Assembly: GCF_001514195.1 (NCBI RefSeq)
Contig: NZ_KQ948737.1
Coordinates: 62,001 to 126,000, forward strand
Source: Streptomyces griseorubiginosus
Lineage (GTDB): Bacteria; Actinomycetota; Actinomycetes; Streptomycetales; Streptomycetaceae
DNA: 64,000 bases
Direction: 5' to 3'
The notes beneath the pieces are model-generated. The model was given only the letters and a program-made list of their open reading frames with translations, was not told where the DNA came from and searched no databases. The position numbers and the translations under genes are program-made. Positions 7,695 through 15,485 of the stretch are shown here, piece by piece. The first letter of the stretch is position 1; each line of letters begins with the position of its first letter.

Positions 7695-8159
7695 ATGATC
7701 CCCACGTCCACTCCCAGCATGCTGCGTGCCCTGCCTCCCGAGCACCAGGAGCGTCTGATGCGCTACGCCCGCGAGGTGTCCTTTCCGGAAGGGGCGCGAC
7801 TGTTCGAGGAAGGCGGCCGGGCCGACCGGTTCTGGATCATCCGTACGGGCACCGTCGAACTCGACATGCGTGTGCCCGGGCGCAGGCCGGCCGTCATCGA
7901 GACGTTGCGGCACAACGAACTCGTCGGGTGGTCGTGGCTGTTCGCCCCGCACACCTATCACCTGGGCGCCGAGGCCACGACCCCGGTGCGGGCGTACGAG
8001 TTCGACGCCACGGCCGTCCGTCTGATGTGCCAGGAGGATCCGGCTCTGGGCAGCGCCGTGGCTCGGTGGGTCGGTGACGTCCTGGCCCACCGCCTTCGCT
8101 CCGCCCGGACCCGACTCCTGGACCTCTATGCCCCTTACGGCTCCGGCAACCGCATCTGA
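7695..8159 (+). CDS. Cyclic-nucleotide-binding-fold (cupin-like) protein without HTH
   Basis: 154 residues. Residues 10-120 form a Crp/Fnr-type beta-roll (MLRALPPEHQERL, FPEGARLFEEGGRADRFWII, RHNELVGWSWLFAPHTYHLG). The C-terminus ends after a short helix with no DNA-binding domain. The motif GELxG...PRxA that binds cAMP is not clearly kept. The ATG has a perfect AGGAGG at 7683. It probably senses a ligand or redox state and acts on a partner. It is followed closely by the CBS protein, so the two may be co-transcribed. Confidence 0.8.
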   Translation: MIPTSTPSMLRALPPEHQERLMRYAREVSFPEGARLFEEGGRADRFWIIRTGTVELDMRVPGRRPAVIETLRHNELVGWSWLFAPHTYHLGAEATTPVRAYEFDATAVRLMCQEDPALGSAVARWVGDVLAHRLRSARTRLLDLYAPYGSGNRI

Positions 8160-8174
8160 ACGCGAGGAGTGATC

Positions 8175-8861
8175 ATGCACGGCAGCCCGCACATCGTCAG
8201 CGACGTCATGACCCACACCGTCGCCTCCCTCGACCGTGACGCCCCCTTCAAAGAGATCGTGCGGCTGATGCAGGAGTGGAAGGTGAGTGCCCTGCCCGTC
8301 GTCGAGGGCGAGGGCACGGTCGTCGGCATCGTCTCCGAGGCCGACCTGCTGCCCAAGGAGGAGTTCCGCGACAACGACCCTGACCGGTACACCCAGCTGC
8401 GCCGCCTGGCCGACCTGGCCAAGGCCGGCGCCGTCACCGCGGCTGAGCTGATGACGTCCCCGGCCCTCACCGTGCGCCCGAACGCAACCCTCGCCCAGGC
8501 CGCCCGCACCATGGCCCACGCCAGGGTCAAGCGGCTGCCCGTGGTCGACGAGCAGGGCATGCTGGAGGGCATCGTGAGCAGGGCCGACCTGCTCAAGGTG
8601 TTCCTGCGCGACGACGAGGAGATCGCCGAGGAGGTGCGCCGCGAGGTGGTGGCCTACCTGTTCCCCGCCCCTTCGTCGGCGATCCGCGTCGAGGTGCACG
8701 AAGGAGCCGTCAAGCTCGTCGGACGAGTCCGCGACACGTCTCTGATCCCCGTGGCCGCCCGCCTGGTGCGCGCAGTCGAGGGCGTGGTGGACGTGGACTT
8801 CGAACCGGAGGGGCAGGAGACCGCCGGCGCCTCCTCCAACGTGAGGCCCTCTCTGCACTGA
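8175..8861 (+). CDS. CBS-domain pair protein with C-terminal BON domain
   Basis: 228 residues. Two CBS motifs occupy about residues 10-65 (DVMTHTVASLDRDAPFKEIV) and 90-150 (ELMTSPALTVRPNATLAQAA, VKRLPVVDEQGMLEGIVSRA), followed by a BON domain at 160-215 (IRVEVHEGAVKLVGRV). CBS pairs bind adenosyl nucleotides and BON domains bind lipid or surfaces, so an energy-sensing role near the membrane is inferred. ATG 8175 fits the GAGGAG at 8164; a GTG at 8169 would overlap that site. CBS-BON proteins are often found in actinomycete hypoxia loci. Confidence 0.9.
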   Translation: MHGSPHIVSDVMTHTVASLDRDAPFKEIVRLMQEWKVSALPVVEGEGTVVGIVSEADLLPKEEFRDNDPDRYTQLRRLADLAKAGAVTAAELMTSPALTVRPNATLAQAARTMAHARVKRLPVVDEQGMLEGIVSRADLLKVFLRDDEEIAEEVRREVVAYLFPAPSSAIRVEVHEGAVKLVGRVRDTSLIPVAARLVRAVEGVVDVDFEPEGQETAGASSNVRPSLH

Positions 8862-9170
8862 CATCCGGCAGTTGGGGGCTCGGGGCTGATCTTCAGCGGC
8901 CTGGGCAGTCCATGGCCAGAGGGGATGCCAAGCCATCCAACGGCGCAGCTCCTATCAGGTGGACCAGGAAATCCGTTCCACCAAGGAGCACTTGATGACG
9001 CGCACGCGTCTGCCGGCCAAAACCGCCGGTAAGCACACCGCGGCCCCCCAGACAGGGAAAATAGGTGAGGCACGGGGACACCGTCCCCCACACCCTCCAC
9101 GACAGCCCCGGCCTGTCAGGCATTGCCCTGTTCCAGCTTGCTGACCTCGTGGCGGGAGTCAGCCAACGGT
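8862..9170. other. Gap without recognisable gene
   Basis: Only short uncharacteristic reading frames. No ribosome site plus family match, and no clear terminator or repeat was found. Confidence 0.5.
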
Positions 9171-9845
9171 TCAGCCGCCCGCCGGTGCAACCCTCTGTCC
9201 GGTCACCCCGGATCGTGGAAGTGTCGGCGCGGGCCAGGCCGGGTTCCACCGCCAGGCCGACCACCAGGCGGTGTCCGCGAACGGACCGCAGCGTTCCTGG
9301 ATCATCATGAGGGCCTGGTCGCGGGCAGCGGCCACCGCCCGGTGCTCGATGTCGGTGACGATGCCGAGCCGCCGGACGTGCGCGTACTCGTCTTCGTCCT
9401 TCCACTGCCAGCGGGTCAGGTCGGCGTCGACGACGAGGTCCACGGTCAGGTCGAAGGTGTCGAACCCATCGCCGGTCCGAACGGTGGGGCGCTCGAAGTT
9501 CACGTACCAGTTCCGCAGCCCGTCGGCGGTGTAGAAGGCGTTGACGCTGAACCACGTCTCTGGCGGCTTCCACAGCAGCAGCTCGGTCTCCTGCCACACC
9601 GCGGCCGCCAGCTCCCACACACCGCTGGCCATCACGTCGAACGCCTCGGTACGCACCGCACGGTCACCCTCGTCACGAGCCTTGAGGTACAGGGCGGGCC
9701 ACCGCGTCTCGGCTCCCGGCGGACAGGCCGCCACCAAGGCCTCGCCCGTGTCGGCAACGACGCGCAGGGCATGTTCGCTCCACACCCGGCCGGGGCTGTG
9801 CACATCGCGCCGGACGACCGTCTGTCCCGTCTCGAAGCTGCGCAC
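9171..9845 (-). CDS. DUF402 domain protein
   Basis: 224 residues with the DUF402 core: WPALYLKARDE, LWKPPETWFSVNAFYTADGL, RNWYVNFERPTVRTGDGFDT, FDTFDLTVDLVVDADLTRWQ, WKDEDEY. DUF402 proteins are related to nucleoside tri/diphosphatases and carry Asp/Glu metal ligands in the D-x-D-L-x-V-D-L region, here kept as DTFDLTVDLVVDAD. The GTG at 9845 follows AAGGAGGA, which decides the start. The biological substrate is not predictable. It appears to be a single-gene transcript. Confidence 0.85.
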   Translation of the reverse strand: MRSFETGQTVVRRDVHSPGRVWSEHALRVVADTGEALVAACPPGAETRWPALYLKARDEGDRAVRTEAFDVMASGVWELAAAVWQETELLLWKPPETWFSVNAFYTADGLRNWYVNFERPTVRTGDGFDTFDLTVDLVVDADLTRWQWKDEDEYAHVRRLGIVTDIEHRAVAAARDQALMMIQERCGPFADTAWWSAWRWNPAWPAPTLPRSGVTGQRVAPAGG

Positions 9846-10211
9846 CCATCCTCCTTCGTTACGGCCGGACTGTTCATGCTGCGGGGGCAGCCAGGCACCC
9901 ACAAGACGGCCTGTGATGACGCTGGAACCGGGCAGAGCTACGCGTCGGCCGACTCGCTTCGCCTCTCAACCAACGAGTAGGGAGCGACAACGAACGCTCG
10001 CAGGTGATGTCCGGGAACTGGATGCTCCTGCCAGGTGTGGGCGCTCCGAATGCACGCTCGCGGGCTCCTGGGCGGAGGCTGCGTAGACGTTGGTCACCGC
10101 AGACCAGGCCAATGGCCATGCGGATGGATCCGTCGCCGTGGCGCCCTGCTCGCTCCGCACGTCCTACGACACGTCTGCGCGGCGCCCTGTTCGCTGCCGT
10201 GCCGGATCGGT
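9846..10211. other. Gap without supported gene
   Basis: Only short frames in several registers, none with a recognisable family and a good ribosome site. No clear repeats were seen. Confidence 0.45.
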
Positions 10212-10571
10212 TCAGTCGCGGCGCACGCTCACCCCGCCGATCAGGCCCCACGCGTCGATGCGGACCGTCGGGCCGCCGGGCTCGGTGGGGCCCTCGTCCT
10301 GCACGCCGCCGAGGCGGATGCCGTGGACCTCGACGCGCACGTCGGGGCGGACCTTGAGGCTGACGCCGCCGATCAGGCTCAGCTTGGTGATGCGCAGCTC
10401 GGCGCCGTCGGGGATGTCGACGTCGGTGAGGTCGATGTCAGCGCCGCCGATCAGGGAGGCGGTGAGGGTGCGCTCGCTCAGGCTCTCGCCCTTGAGGCGG
10501 TGGCCGCCGATGAGGCTCACCTTGATGTCGGTCTTGTCCGGGTGATCGCCACTGGTCTTCGTCATGGGCAT
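10212..10571 (-). CDS. LiaF-like C-terminal domain protein (repeated SLIGG motif)
   Basis: 119 residues built of a repeated beta-helix-like motif: KVSLIGGHRLKG, TASLIGGADIDLTD, KLSLIGGVSLKV, IRLGGVQ, WGLIGGVSV. This is the cytosolic half of the cell-wall-active antibiotic response (LiaF/VraT) family, without the usual N-terminal membrane helices. It may be a soluble regulator or scaffold. Two in-frame ATG codons (10571, 10565) exist and neither has a strong ribosome site, so the exact start is uncertain. Confidence 0.75.
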   Translation of the reverse strand: MPMTKTSGDHPDKTDIKVSLIGGHRLKGESLSERTLTASLIGGADIDLTDVDIPDGAELRITKLSLIGGVSLKVRPDVRVEVHGIRLGGVQDEGPTEPGGPTVRIDAWGLIGGVSVRRD

Positions 10572-10683
10572 GAAAGTAGCGGCGGAGGGATTCGTTCCCC
10601 CAGTGTCCGTCGTCCACCGATGGGGATGACAGATGTCACCGTCCCATGGACAACGGCCATTCCAGGTCCGGGCTGGTCGCCCG

Positions 10684-10711
10684 ATGGTACCGGCGATACC
10701 ATCGGTACCAT
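10684..10711. promoter_or_regulatory. Toxin-antitoxin autoregulatory operator
   Basis: Perfect 9-bp inverted repeat ATGGTACCG / CGGTACCAT with a 10-nt spacer. The spacer itself contains a third half-site, GATACCAT. The right arm runs into the antitoxin ATG, so repressor binding would block both transcription and the start codon. Spaced half-sites like these fit a dimeric ribbon-helix-helix repressor. Confidence 0.65.
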
Positions 10712-11009
10712 GCCTCAGCCCAAAGCGATGAACCTCCGTTTCCCTGACCCGGCCCAGCGCGCCGCGATCGAGGCCGCAGCGCGGCAGGAGGGTGTCAGCC
10801 TGCAGGAGTACATCCTGTCCGCCGCCTACGCCCGGGCCACCGCCGTGGAGACGCACTTCCTCGACGCCTTCAGCAGGTCGATGGCCCGTAGCGGTGACGC
10901 CTTCGCCGAAGCGGCCGACGCGGCCGTTGCCGACGGGGAGCGTCGTACAGCGGAGCTCGCCGCACGGCATGATCTTGAGGAGCAGCACGAGCGGGGTCAC
11001 GCCGCGTGA
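10710..11009 (+). CDS. Ribbon-helix-helix antitoxin of a Fic-like toxin-antitoxin pair
   Basis: 99 residues. The N-terminus MPQPKAMNLRFPDPAQRAAI, followed by SLQEYILSAAYA, matches DUF1778/CopG-type DNA-binding antitoxins; the rest (FAEAADAAVADGERRTAELA) is an acidic helical tail likely to hold the toxin. The stop overlaps the next start as GTGA, the tight coupling expected of an antitoxin-toxin pair. No Shine-Dalgarno is visible and the ATG lies at the edge of the operator, so the transcript may be leaderless. Confidence 0.8.
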   Translation: MPQPKAMNLRFPDPAQRAAIEAAARQEGVSLQEYILSAAYARATAVETHFLDAFSRSMARSGDAFAEAADAAVADGERRTAELAARHDLEEQHERGHAA

Positions 11010-11392
11010 CACAGCACGAGCCGCCGCACCCTCTCGACGTGGCTTTCCTGCTGCATGCTGCCGAGTTGCTGCCGGGTGACCCGCAGGTGGACGACTACGG
11101 TCCCCTGTACGCGGCTGTCGCCCGGGTCAATGCCCGGGCCATGGAGCGCAACGTCTACGGATCCTTGTATCTGAAGGCGGCGGCACTGATGCAGACCCTG
11201 CTCCGGCTGCCCTGTCTGGAGCACTCCAACGAGGCGTTCGCCTGGCACTGCACTGAGGCCTACCTCGCGCTGAACGGGTGCCGTCTGGAGTATCCGCCGA
11301 AAGAAGCGGTCGCCCTGGTGCGGGACGCGGCTTCCGGCGCGACGGGAGTGGGCCTGATCGGCCGTCAGTTGCGTGCGTGGAGCGTTGCCTGA
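11006..11392 (+). CDS. Fic/Doc-like toxin component, catalytic motif not conserved
   Basis: 128 residues, the size of Doc-type proteins, with helices like the Fic core: LDVAFLLHAAELL, YGPLYAAVARVNARAMERNV, LYLKAAALMQTLLRLPCLEH, WHCTEAYLALNG. The C-terminal CTEAYLALNGCRLEYPPKEA aligns with Doc (FLxLNGxxLxxxxxE). Where Doc has HPFxDGNKR, this protein reads LEHSNEAFAWH, so the catalytic His and the anion-binding loop are missing or rearranged. It is either a divergent AMP/phospho-transferase or an inactive fold. The start GTG overlaps the antitoxin stop. Confidence 0.7.
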   Translation: MTQHEPPHPLDVAFLLHAAELLPGDPQVDDYGPLYAAVARVNARAMERNVYGSLYLKAAALMQTLLRLPCLEHSNEAFAWHCTEAYLALNGCRLEYPPKEAVALVRDAASGATGVGLIGRQLRAWSVA

Positions 11393-11567
11393 TCTTCCGG
11401 TGTCCTGGACCTGCGTTTCGGTACTCGCCGTTTCCTCCACTGCCCGGGGAGTGAACGGCGGCCCGGGGGCCGACGCGGGCCAGGCGGCCGGTGATGCGGC
11501 GGGACCACTTCGTCCCGATGGGCCGCTGCACCTCATCCGGCGCTGCGCCCATCGGGCGGGTCCATGA

Positions 11568-12503
11568 CTACAGGCGCAGGCCCGTGAGCTTCTCGGAGGT
11601 TTCCCAAACGCGGGTGGCTTCTTGCGTGCCGGTGAGGCGGGTGTACGGCTTTTGCTCGGCGGGTGGGCCGCCCAGGTGGAGCGGTCCGCTGGGTCCGTAG
11701 AACCGGCCGGGCTCGGCGTCCGGGGACGTGGCGGCGTACAGAGCGGGGAATTTCGCGCTCTCGACGGTTCCGAGGAGGATGCCGCGGGCGGACAGGAAAC
11801 GGATCACGCGCACACCGAGGGTGTCCTTGTCACGCCCCACCTCGGGGCGGGCGGCCAGCAGGCTGGTCGGTGCGACACCGGGGTGGGAGATGTTGCTGGT
11901 GATGCCCCAACCACCTGTCTCACTGCGCCGGTTCAGTTCCAGACCGAACAGTCCGAACGCGATCTTCGACTGGCTGTAGGCGCGCTGGCCGTTGTACGAG
12001 CGCTCCCAGTTCAGGTCCTCCCAGTTGATGGCGTTCTGGTTCGCCGCAATGCTGATCTGAGACGTCACCCGGGCCCGGCCGGCCCGCAGCAGCGGCAGCA
12101 GATGCGCCACCAGAGCGAAGTGCCCCAGGTGGTTGGTGCCGAACTGCAGCTCGAACCCGTCCGCCGTGGTCTGCCGGTTCGGCGGCGTCATGACACCGGC
12201 ATTGTTGATCAGCAGGTGGACCGGCCGACCCTCCTCGATCAGCGTCTTGCCGAACGCCTCCACCGAGGCGAGCGAGGACAGATCGAGGCTCCGCAGCGAC
12301 ACCTGCCCGCCGGGCACCAGCTGACGGATCCGCGCCAGCGCCGCCTCCCCCTTGGCCTTGTTGCGGACCGGCATCACCACCTCCGCACCTGCGGCGGCAA
12401 GCCATGCAGCCATGCCGAACCCCATACCGTCACTCGCGCCGGTCACCACGGCGCGCCTCCCGGACAGATCGACGGCGGGAATGTCAATGGAATCACGCGG
12501 CAT
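11568..12503 (-). CDS. Short-chain dehydrogenase/reductase
   Basis: 311 residues. NAD(P)-binding TGASDGMGFGMA at about residue 20, NNAG in LLINNAGVMTPPNRQ, and the catalytic YSQSK (AYSQSKIAFGLF) with a serine upstream in VTSQISIAAN. The length and layout match the light-dependent-protochlorophyllide-reductase-like branch of classical SDRs. The substrate is unknown. It reads divergently from an MmyB-type regulator, a pairing common in Streptomyces in which the regulator usually controls the SDR. Confidence 0.9.
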   Translation of the reverse strand: MPRDSIDIPAVDLSGRRAVVTGASDGMGFGMAAWLAAAGAEVVMPVRNKAKGEAALARIRQLVPGGQVSLRSLDLSSLASVEAFGKTLIEEGRPVHLLINNAGVMTPPNRQTTADGFELQFGTNHLGHFALVAHLLPLLRAGRARVTSQISIAANQNAINWEDLNWERSYNGQRAYSQSKIAFGLFGLELNRRSETGGWGITSNISHPGVAPTSLLAARPEVGRDKDTLGVRVIRFLSARGILLGTVESAKFPALYAATSPDAEPGRFYGPSGPLHLGGPPAEQKPYTRLTGTQEATRVWETSEKLTGLRL

Positions 12504-12691
12504 GCGAACTCACTCCAGATCGTTGCGTCATTTCCTCCACTGTCACGGACGCCGACATCGTTATGCAGGGCCTGCCGATCCCCCGCTACGGCACCGGGTC
12601 CCGCAGCTCGGGGCGGCCCCAAGGGGGGATTGCCAGGCCGTGGTTACCACCCTGTACGAGCGGTAGACATGACCGTCGGAGGAAGCGGAAG

Positions 12692-13549
12692 GTGAATGAG
12701 GAACAGATGCTGATCGACCGGACCGGGCTGGCGGAGTTTCTCAGGCGCCGCCGCGAGGCGCTGCAACCCGAAGACGTCGGTCTCCCGCGTGGACAGCGGC
12801 GCAGGACGAGCGGGCTGCGGCGCGAGGAAGTGGCTTTCCTGTGCCACATGTCGACCGACTACTACGCACGGCTGGAACGGGAGCGCGGGCCTCAGCCTTC
12901 CGAGCGGATGATCGCCGCCATCGCGCAGGGGCTCCACCTCTCTCTCGACGAACGCGACCACCTGTTCCGGCTCGCCGGACACGCCTCGCCACCCCGCGGC
13001 TCGGCGAGCGACCACATCAGTCCCGGCATGCTGCGGATCCTCGACCGTCTTCAGGACACCCCTGCGGAGATCGTCACCGAGCTCGGAGAGACCCTGCGGC
13101 AGACGCCCCTGGCCGTCGCACTCACCGGTGACCTGACCGGTTACGAGGGGCCGGCCCGCAGCCTCGGCTACCGCTGGTTCACCGACCCCGCGACCAGGGC
13201 GCTCTACGCCCCCGAAGACCACCCGTTCCTGACCCGCATGTTCGCCTCGGGCCTGCGCGGGCTGGTCACCCTGCGCGGGCGCCGCTCCCGCGCGGCTCAG
13301 CTCGCCGATCTGCTGCTGGCCCAGAGCGAGGAGTTCCGGCAGGCGTGGCAGGCCCACGAGGTCGGCATCCGCCCCCGCGAGACCAAGCGCTTCGTCCACC
13401 CCGAAGTCGGAGAGATGGAGCTGGCCTGCCAGACACTTCTGGATCCGGAGCAGTCACATCTGCTGCTCGTCTACACCGCCACCCCAGGCAGCGAGAGCTA
13501 CGAACGGCTGCAGTTGCTGTCCGTCATCGGACCGCAAACGCCCCGCTGA
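12692..13549 (+). CDS. XRE-type regulator with MmyB-like ligand-binding domain
   Basis: 285 residues. The N-terminal helix-turn-helix covers RTSGLRREEVAFLCHMSTDY followed by YARLERERGPQPS, and the C-terminal MmyB-like domain (about 100-285) carries TPLAVALTGDLTGYEG and the final LVYTATPGSESYERLQLLSV. A GTG at 12692 has GGAGG at 12679; an ATG at 12707 is a shorter alternative. These regulators bind fatty-acid-like ligands and usually control an adjacent dehydrogenase. The divergent SDR is the likely target. Confidence 0.9.
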   Translation: MNEEQMLIDRTGLAEFLRRRREALQPEDVGLPRGQRRRTSGLRREEVAFLCHMSTDYYARLERERGPQPSERMIAAIAQGLHLSLDERDHLFRLAGHASPPRGSASDHISPGMLRILDRLQDTPAEIVTELGETLRQTPLAVALTGDLTGYEGPARSLGYRWFTDPATRALYAPEDHPFLTRMFASGLRGLVTLRGRRSRAAQLADLLLAQSEEFRQAWQAHEVGIRPRETKRFVHPEVGEMELACQTLLDPEQSHLLLVYTATPGSESYERLQLLSVIGPQTPR

Positions 13550-13827
13550 GTGTCGGCCGGACGAATCGCAGGCCCAGGGAAACCCGGCTCGAAGTCGCCA
13601 ACGCCTCGGCACGGTTGCGACCAAGCCGAGGAGGGCGGGACCGCACTGATCTCCACCTTCTGGCGTTCGGGCCGGGCGTGGCTCCGCGGCAGGCACCACC
13701 ACTGCCACCGCCACCGTCACCGTCACCGCCGATCGCGGCGGCCCCGAGCGCGGCGGCGGACAGACGAGCGGCGGTCACCATGGAAGACGACGGCACCAAG
13801 CTCCCATGCTGTACGGGCACCCAGCCG

Positions 13828-14244
13828 TCAACTGGGCGCCATTTCCGCGACCAGCGCCCGAACACGGGTCTCGATCGCGTCGCGGATAGGGCGTACGGCA
13901 TCGACGCCCTGCCCGGCGGGATCGTCGAGCTGCCAGTCCAGGTACCGCTTGCCGGGGAAGACGGGGCAGGTGTCGCCGCACCCCATGGTGATCACGACGT
14001 CGGATGCCTGGACGGCCTCGACCGTGAGGATCTTCGGAGTCTCGGCGGAGATGTCGATGCCGACCTCCTTCATCGCCTCCACGACGGCCGGGTTGACGGC
14101 GTCCGCGGGAGCGGAGCCGGCCGAGCGAACCTCGATGCGGTCGCCGGCGAGGTGGGTGAGGAAGGCGGCGGCCATCTGGGAGCGGCCGGCGTTGTGGACG
14201 CAGACGAACAGCACCGACGGGCGCGACGCGGCGGAAGGGCTCAT
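13828..14244 (-). CDS. arsC: Arsenate reductase, low-molecular-weight phosphatase type
   Basis: 138 residues. Reduces arsenate to arsenite using a thiol (thioredoxin or mycothiol). The P-loop CVHNAGRSQMAA is at residue 15, and the second cysteine region is VITMGCGDTCPVFPGKRYLD, followed by WQLDDPAGQ with the general-acid Asp. The gene is last in a minus-strand arsR-aquaporin-arsC run, 30 bases after the channel. The length is usual for the family. Confidence 0.94.
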   Translation of the reverse strand: MSPSAASRPSVLFVCVHNAGRSQMAAAFLTHLAGDRIEVRSAGSAPADAVNPAVVEAMKEVGIDISAETPKILTVEAVQASDVVITMGCGDTCPVFPGKRYLDWQLDDPAGQGVDAVRPIRDAIETRVRALVAEMAPS

Positions 14245-14274
14245 GAGCGGGGGCTTTCTCGGGAGATCGGATCG

Positions 14275-15009
14275 TCAGGAGACGGCGGGTTCCGGCTCGC
14301 CGTGCGCGACGACGACTTCATCCGGGGTGGGAGCAAGGCGGCCGTAGACGACAGCGACAGCCCCCAGCCCGAACACGGTTCCCAGCAGCTGGGCGCCGAT
14401 GAACGCGGCGGCGGAAGCAGGAGCGATGCCGGCGAAGGTGTCGGTGAACGTCCGTCCGATGGTCACCGCCGGGTTCGCGAAGGACGTGGAGGAGGTGAAC
14501 CAGTACGCGGCCCCGATGTAGGAGGCCACCGCGGCCGGGGCGAGCGCCGCGCGACCGATCCAGCCGAGGCCGAAGATCAGCAGGATCAGCCCGGCCGTCG
14601 CGACGACCTCACCCAGCAGCAGGTGCCCGGCGGACCGGTCGTGGGCGGAGAACCTGACCAGCGGCTCGGCGAACATCGCATCAGCCAGGACCGCGCCCCC
14701 GATGGCCCCCGCGATCTGGGCGGGTACGTACGCGGCAAGGTCCCGCAGGGGCAGGCCGTTTGGATCCCTACGGCCTGTGAGCCAGGCGGCGAGCGTGACG
14801 ACCGGGTTGAAGTGCGCGCCGGACACGGGCCCGAGCAGCAGGATGAGCACGCCCAGGCCGAGGACCGTGGCCAGGGAGTTGGCGAGCAGCTGCACACCGA
14901 CGTCGTGTGACAGTTCGGTGGCCTGGATGCCGGAGCCGACCACCACCGCGACCAGCAACCCGGTGCCGATCGCCTCGGCGGCGACGCGCCGGCCGAGGGA
15001 GGGGTTCAC
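14275..15009 (-). CDS. MIP/aquaporin-family channel, probable arsenite exit
   Basis: 244 residues with six membrane helices and the two half-helix motifs: HFNPVVTLAAWL (NPV) and FANPAVTIGRTF (NPA). The GTG start overlaps the arsR stop as GTGA. In ars operons such AqpS/GlpF-like channels replace ArsB or Acr3 and let arsenite made by ArsC leave by diffusion. No ArsB/Acr3 pump is present here, which supports that role, though it remains an inference. Confidence 0.88.
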   Translation of the reverse strand: MNPSLGRRVAAEAIGTGLLVAVVVGSGIQATELSHDVGVQLLANSLATVLGLGVLILLLGPVSGAHFNPVVTLAAWLTGRRDPNGLPLRDLAAYVPAQIAGAIGGAVLADAMFAEPLVRFSAHDRSAGHLLLGEVVATAGLILLIFGLGWIGRAALAPAAVASYIGAAYWFTSSTSFANPAVTIGRTFTDTFAGIAPASAAAFIGAQLLGTVFGLGAVAVVYGRLAPTPDEVVVAHGEPEPAVS

Positions 15010-15380
15010 GCGGTGACTCCGGCGGGCTGGGTGGTGGACAGGAACGCGGCGAGCCTGTCCAGGACGCCGGGCAGCACCCAGTAGTAGACCCAGGTCCCAC
15101 GCCGCTCGCAGTCGATGAGGCCGGCCTGGCGCAGCAGCTTGAGGTGGTGGGAGATCGTCGGCTGGGACAGGTCGAAGGCCGGGGTCAGCTCACACACGCA
15201 CACCTCCCCACCCTGGCCGCGGGAGGCGATCATCGACATCAGGCGCAACCGGACCGGGTCACCCAGCGCCTTGAAGACCTTCGCCAGATCCGCGGCCTGG
15301 TCCTCGCCCAGGGGCGCGGCGGACAGCCCCGGGCAGCAGCCCGCGTCCTGTCCGACCACCTCAAGCTCTTGTTTCGACAT
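15006..15380 (-). CDS. arsR: ArsR-family arsenic-responsive repressor
   Basis: 124 residues. Winged helix-turn-helix with SQPTISHHLKLLRQAGLIDC as recognition helix. The pair in EVCVCELTPAFDLS is the classic CVC arsenite-binding site of ArsR. A further CC (DAGCCPGL) is near the N-terminus. First gene of arsR-aquaporin-arsC and divergent from arsM; the dyad in the shared promoter is its likely operator. Confidence 0.93.
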   Translation of the reverse strand: MSKQELEVVGQDAGCCPGLSAAPLGEDQAADLAKVFKALGDPVRLRLMSMIASRGQGGEVCVCELTPAFDLSQPTISHHLKLLRQAGLIDCERRGTWVYYWVLPGVLDRLAAFLSTTQPAGVTA

Positions 15381-15389
15381 GCCTCTATG

Positions 15390-15436
15390 TTGACGTTTTT
15401 CGATCCAAGGCGCAAGGTTGCATCAACGAACGTCAA
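15390..15436. promoter_or_regulatory. Probable ArsR operator between arsR and arsM
   Basis: Inverted 8-bp arms TTGACGTT and AACGTCAA separated by 31 bases in the 105-bp divergent gap. ArsR-type sites contain ATCAA/TTGAC elements, and CATCAACGAACGTCAAT carries such an element. Regulation of both directions is inferred. Confidence 0.45.
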
Positions 15437-15485
15437 TACAGGCCGTTCCGGGCCCACGCTGCGGCCCGTCATCCGGGAGTGAGTC

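Noticed and set aside
10710..11392. Active Doc-type toxin
   Set aside because: The HxFx(D/E)GN(K/G)R signature is absent, so catalytic AMPylation or phosphorylation cannot be claimed from sequence.
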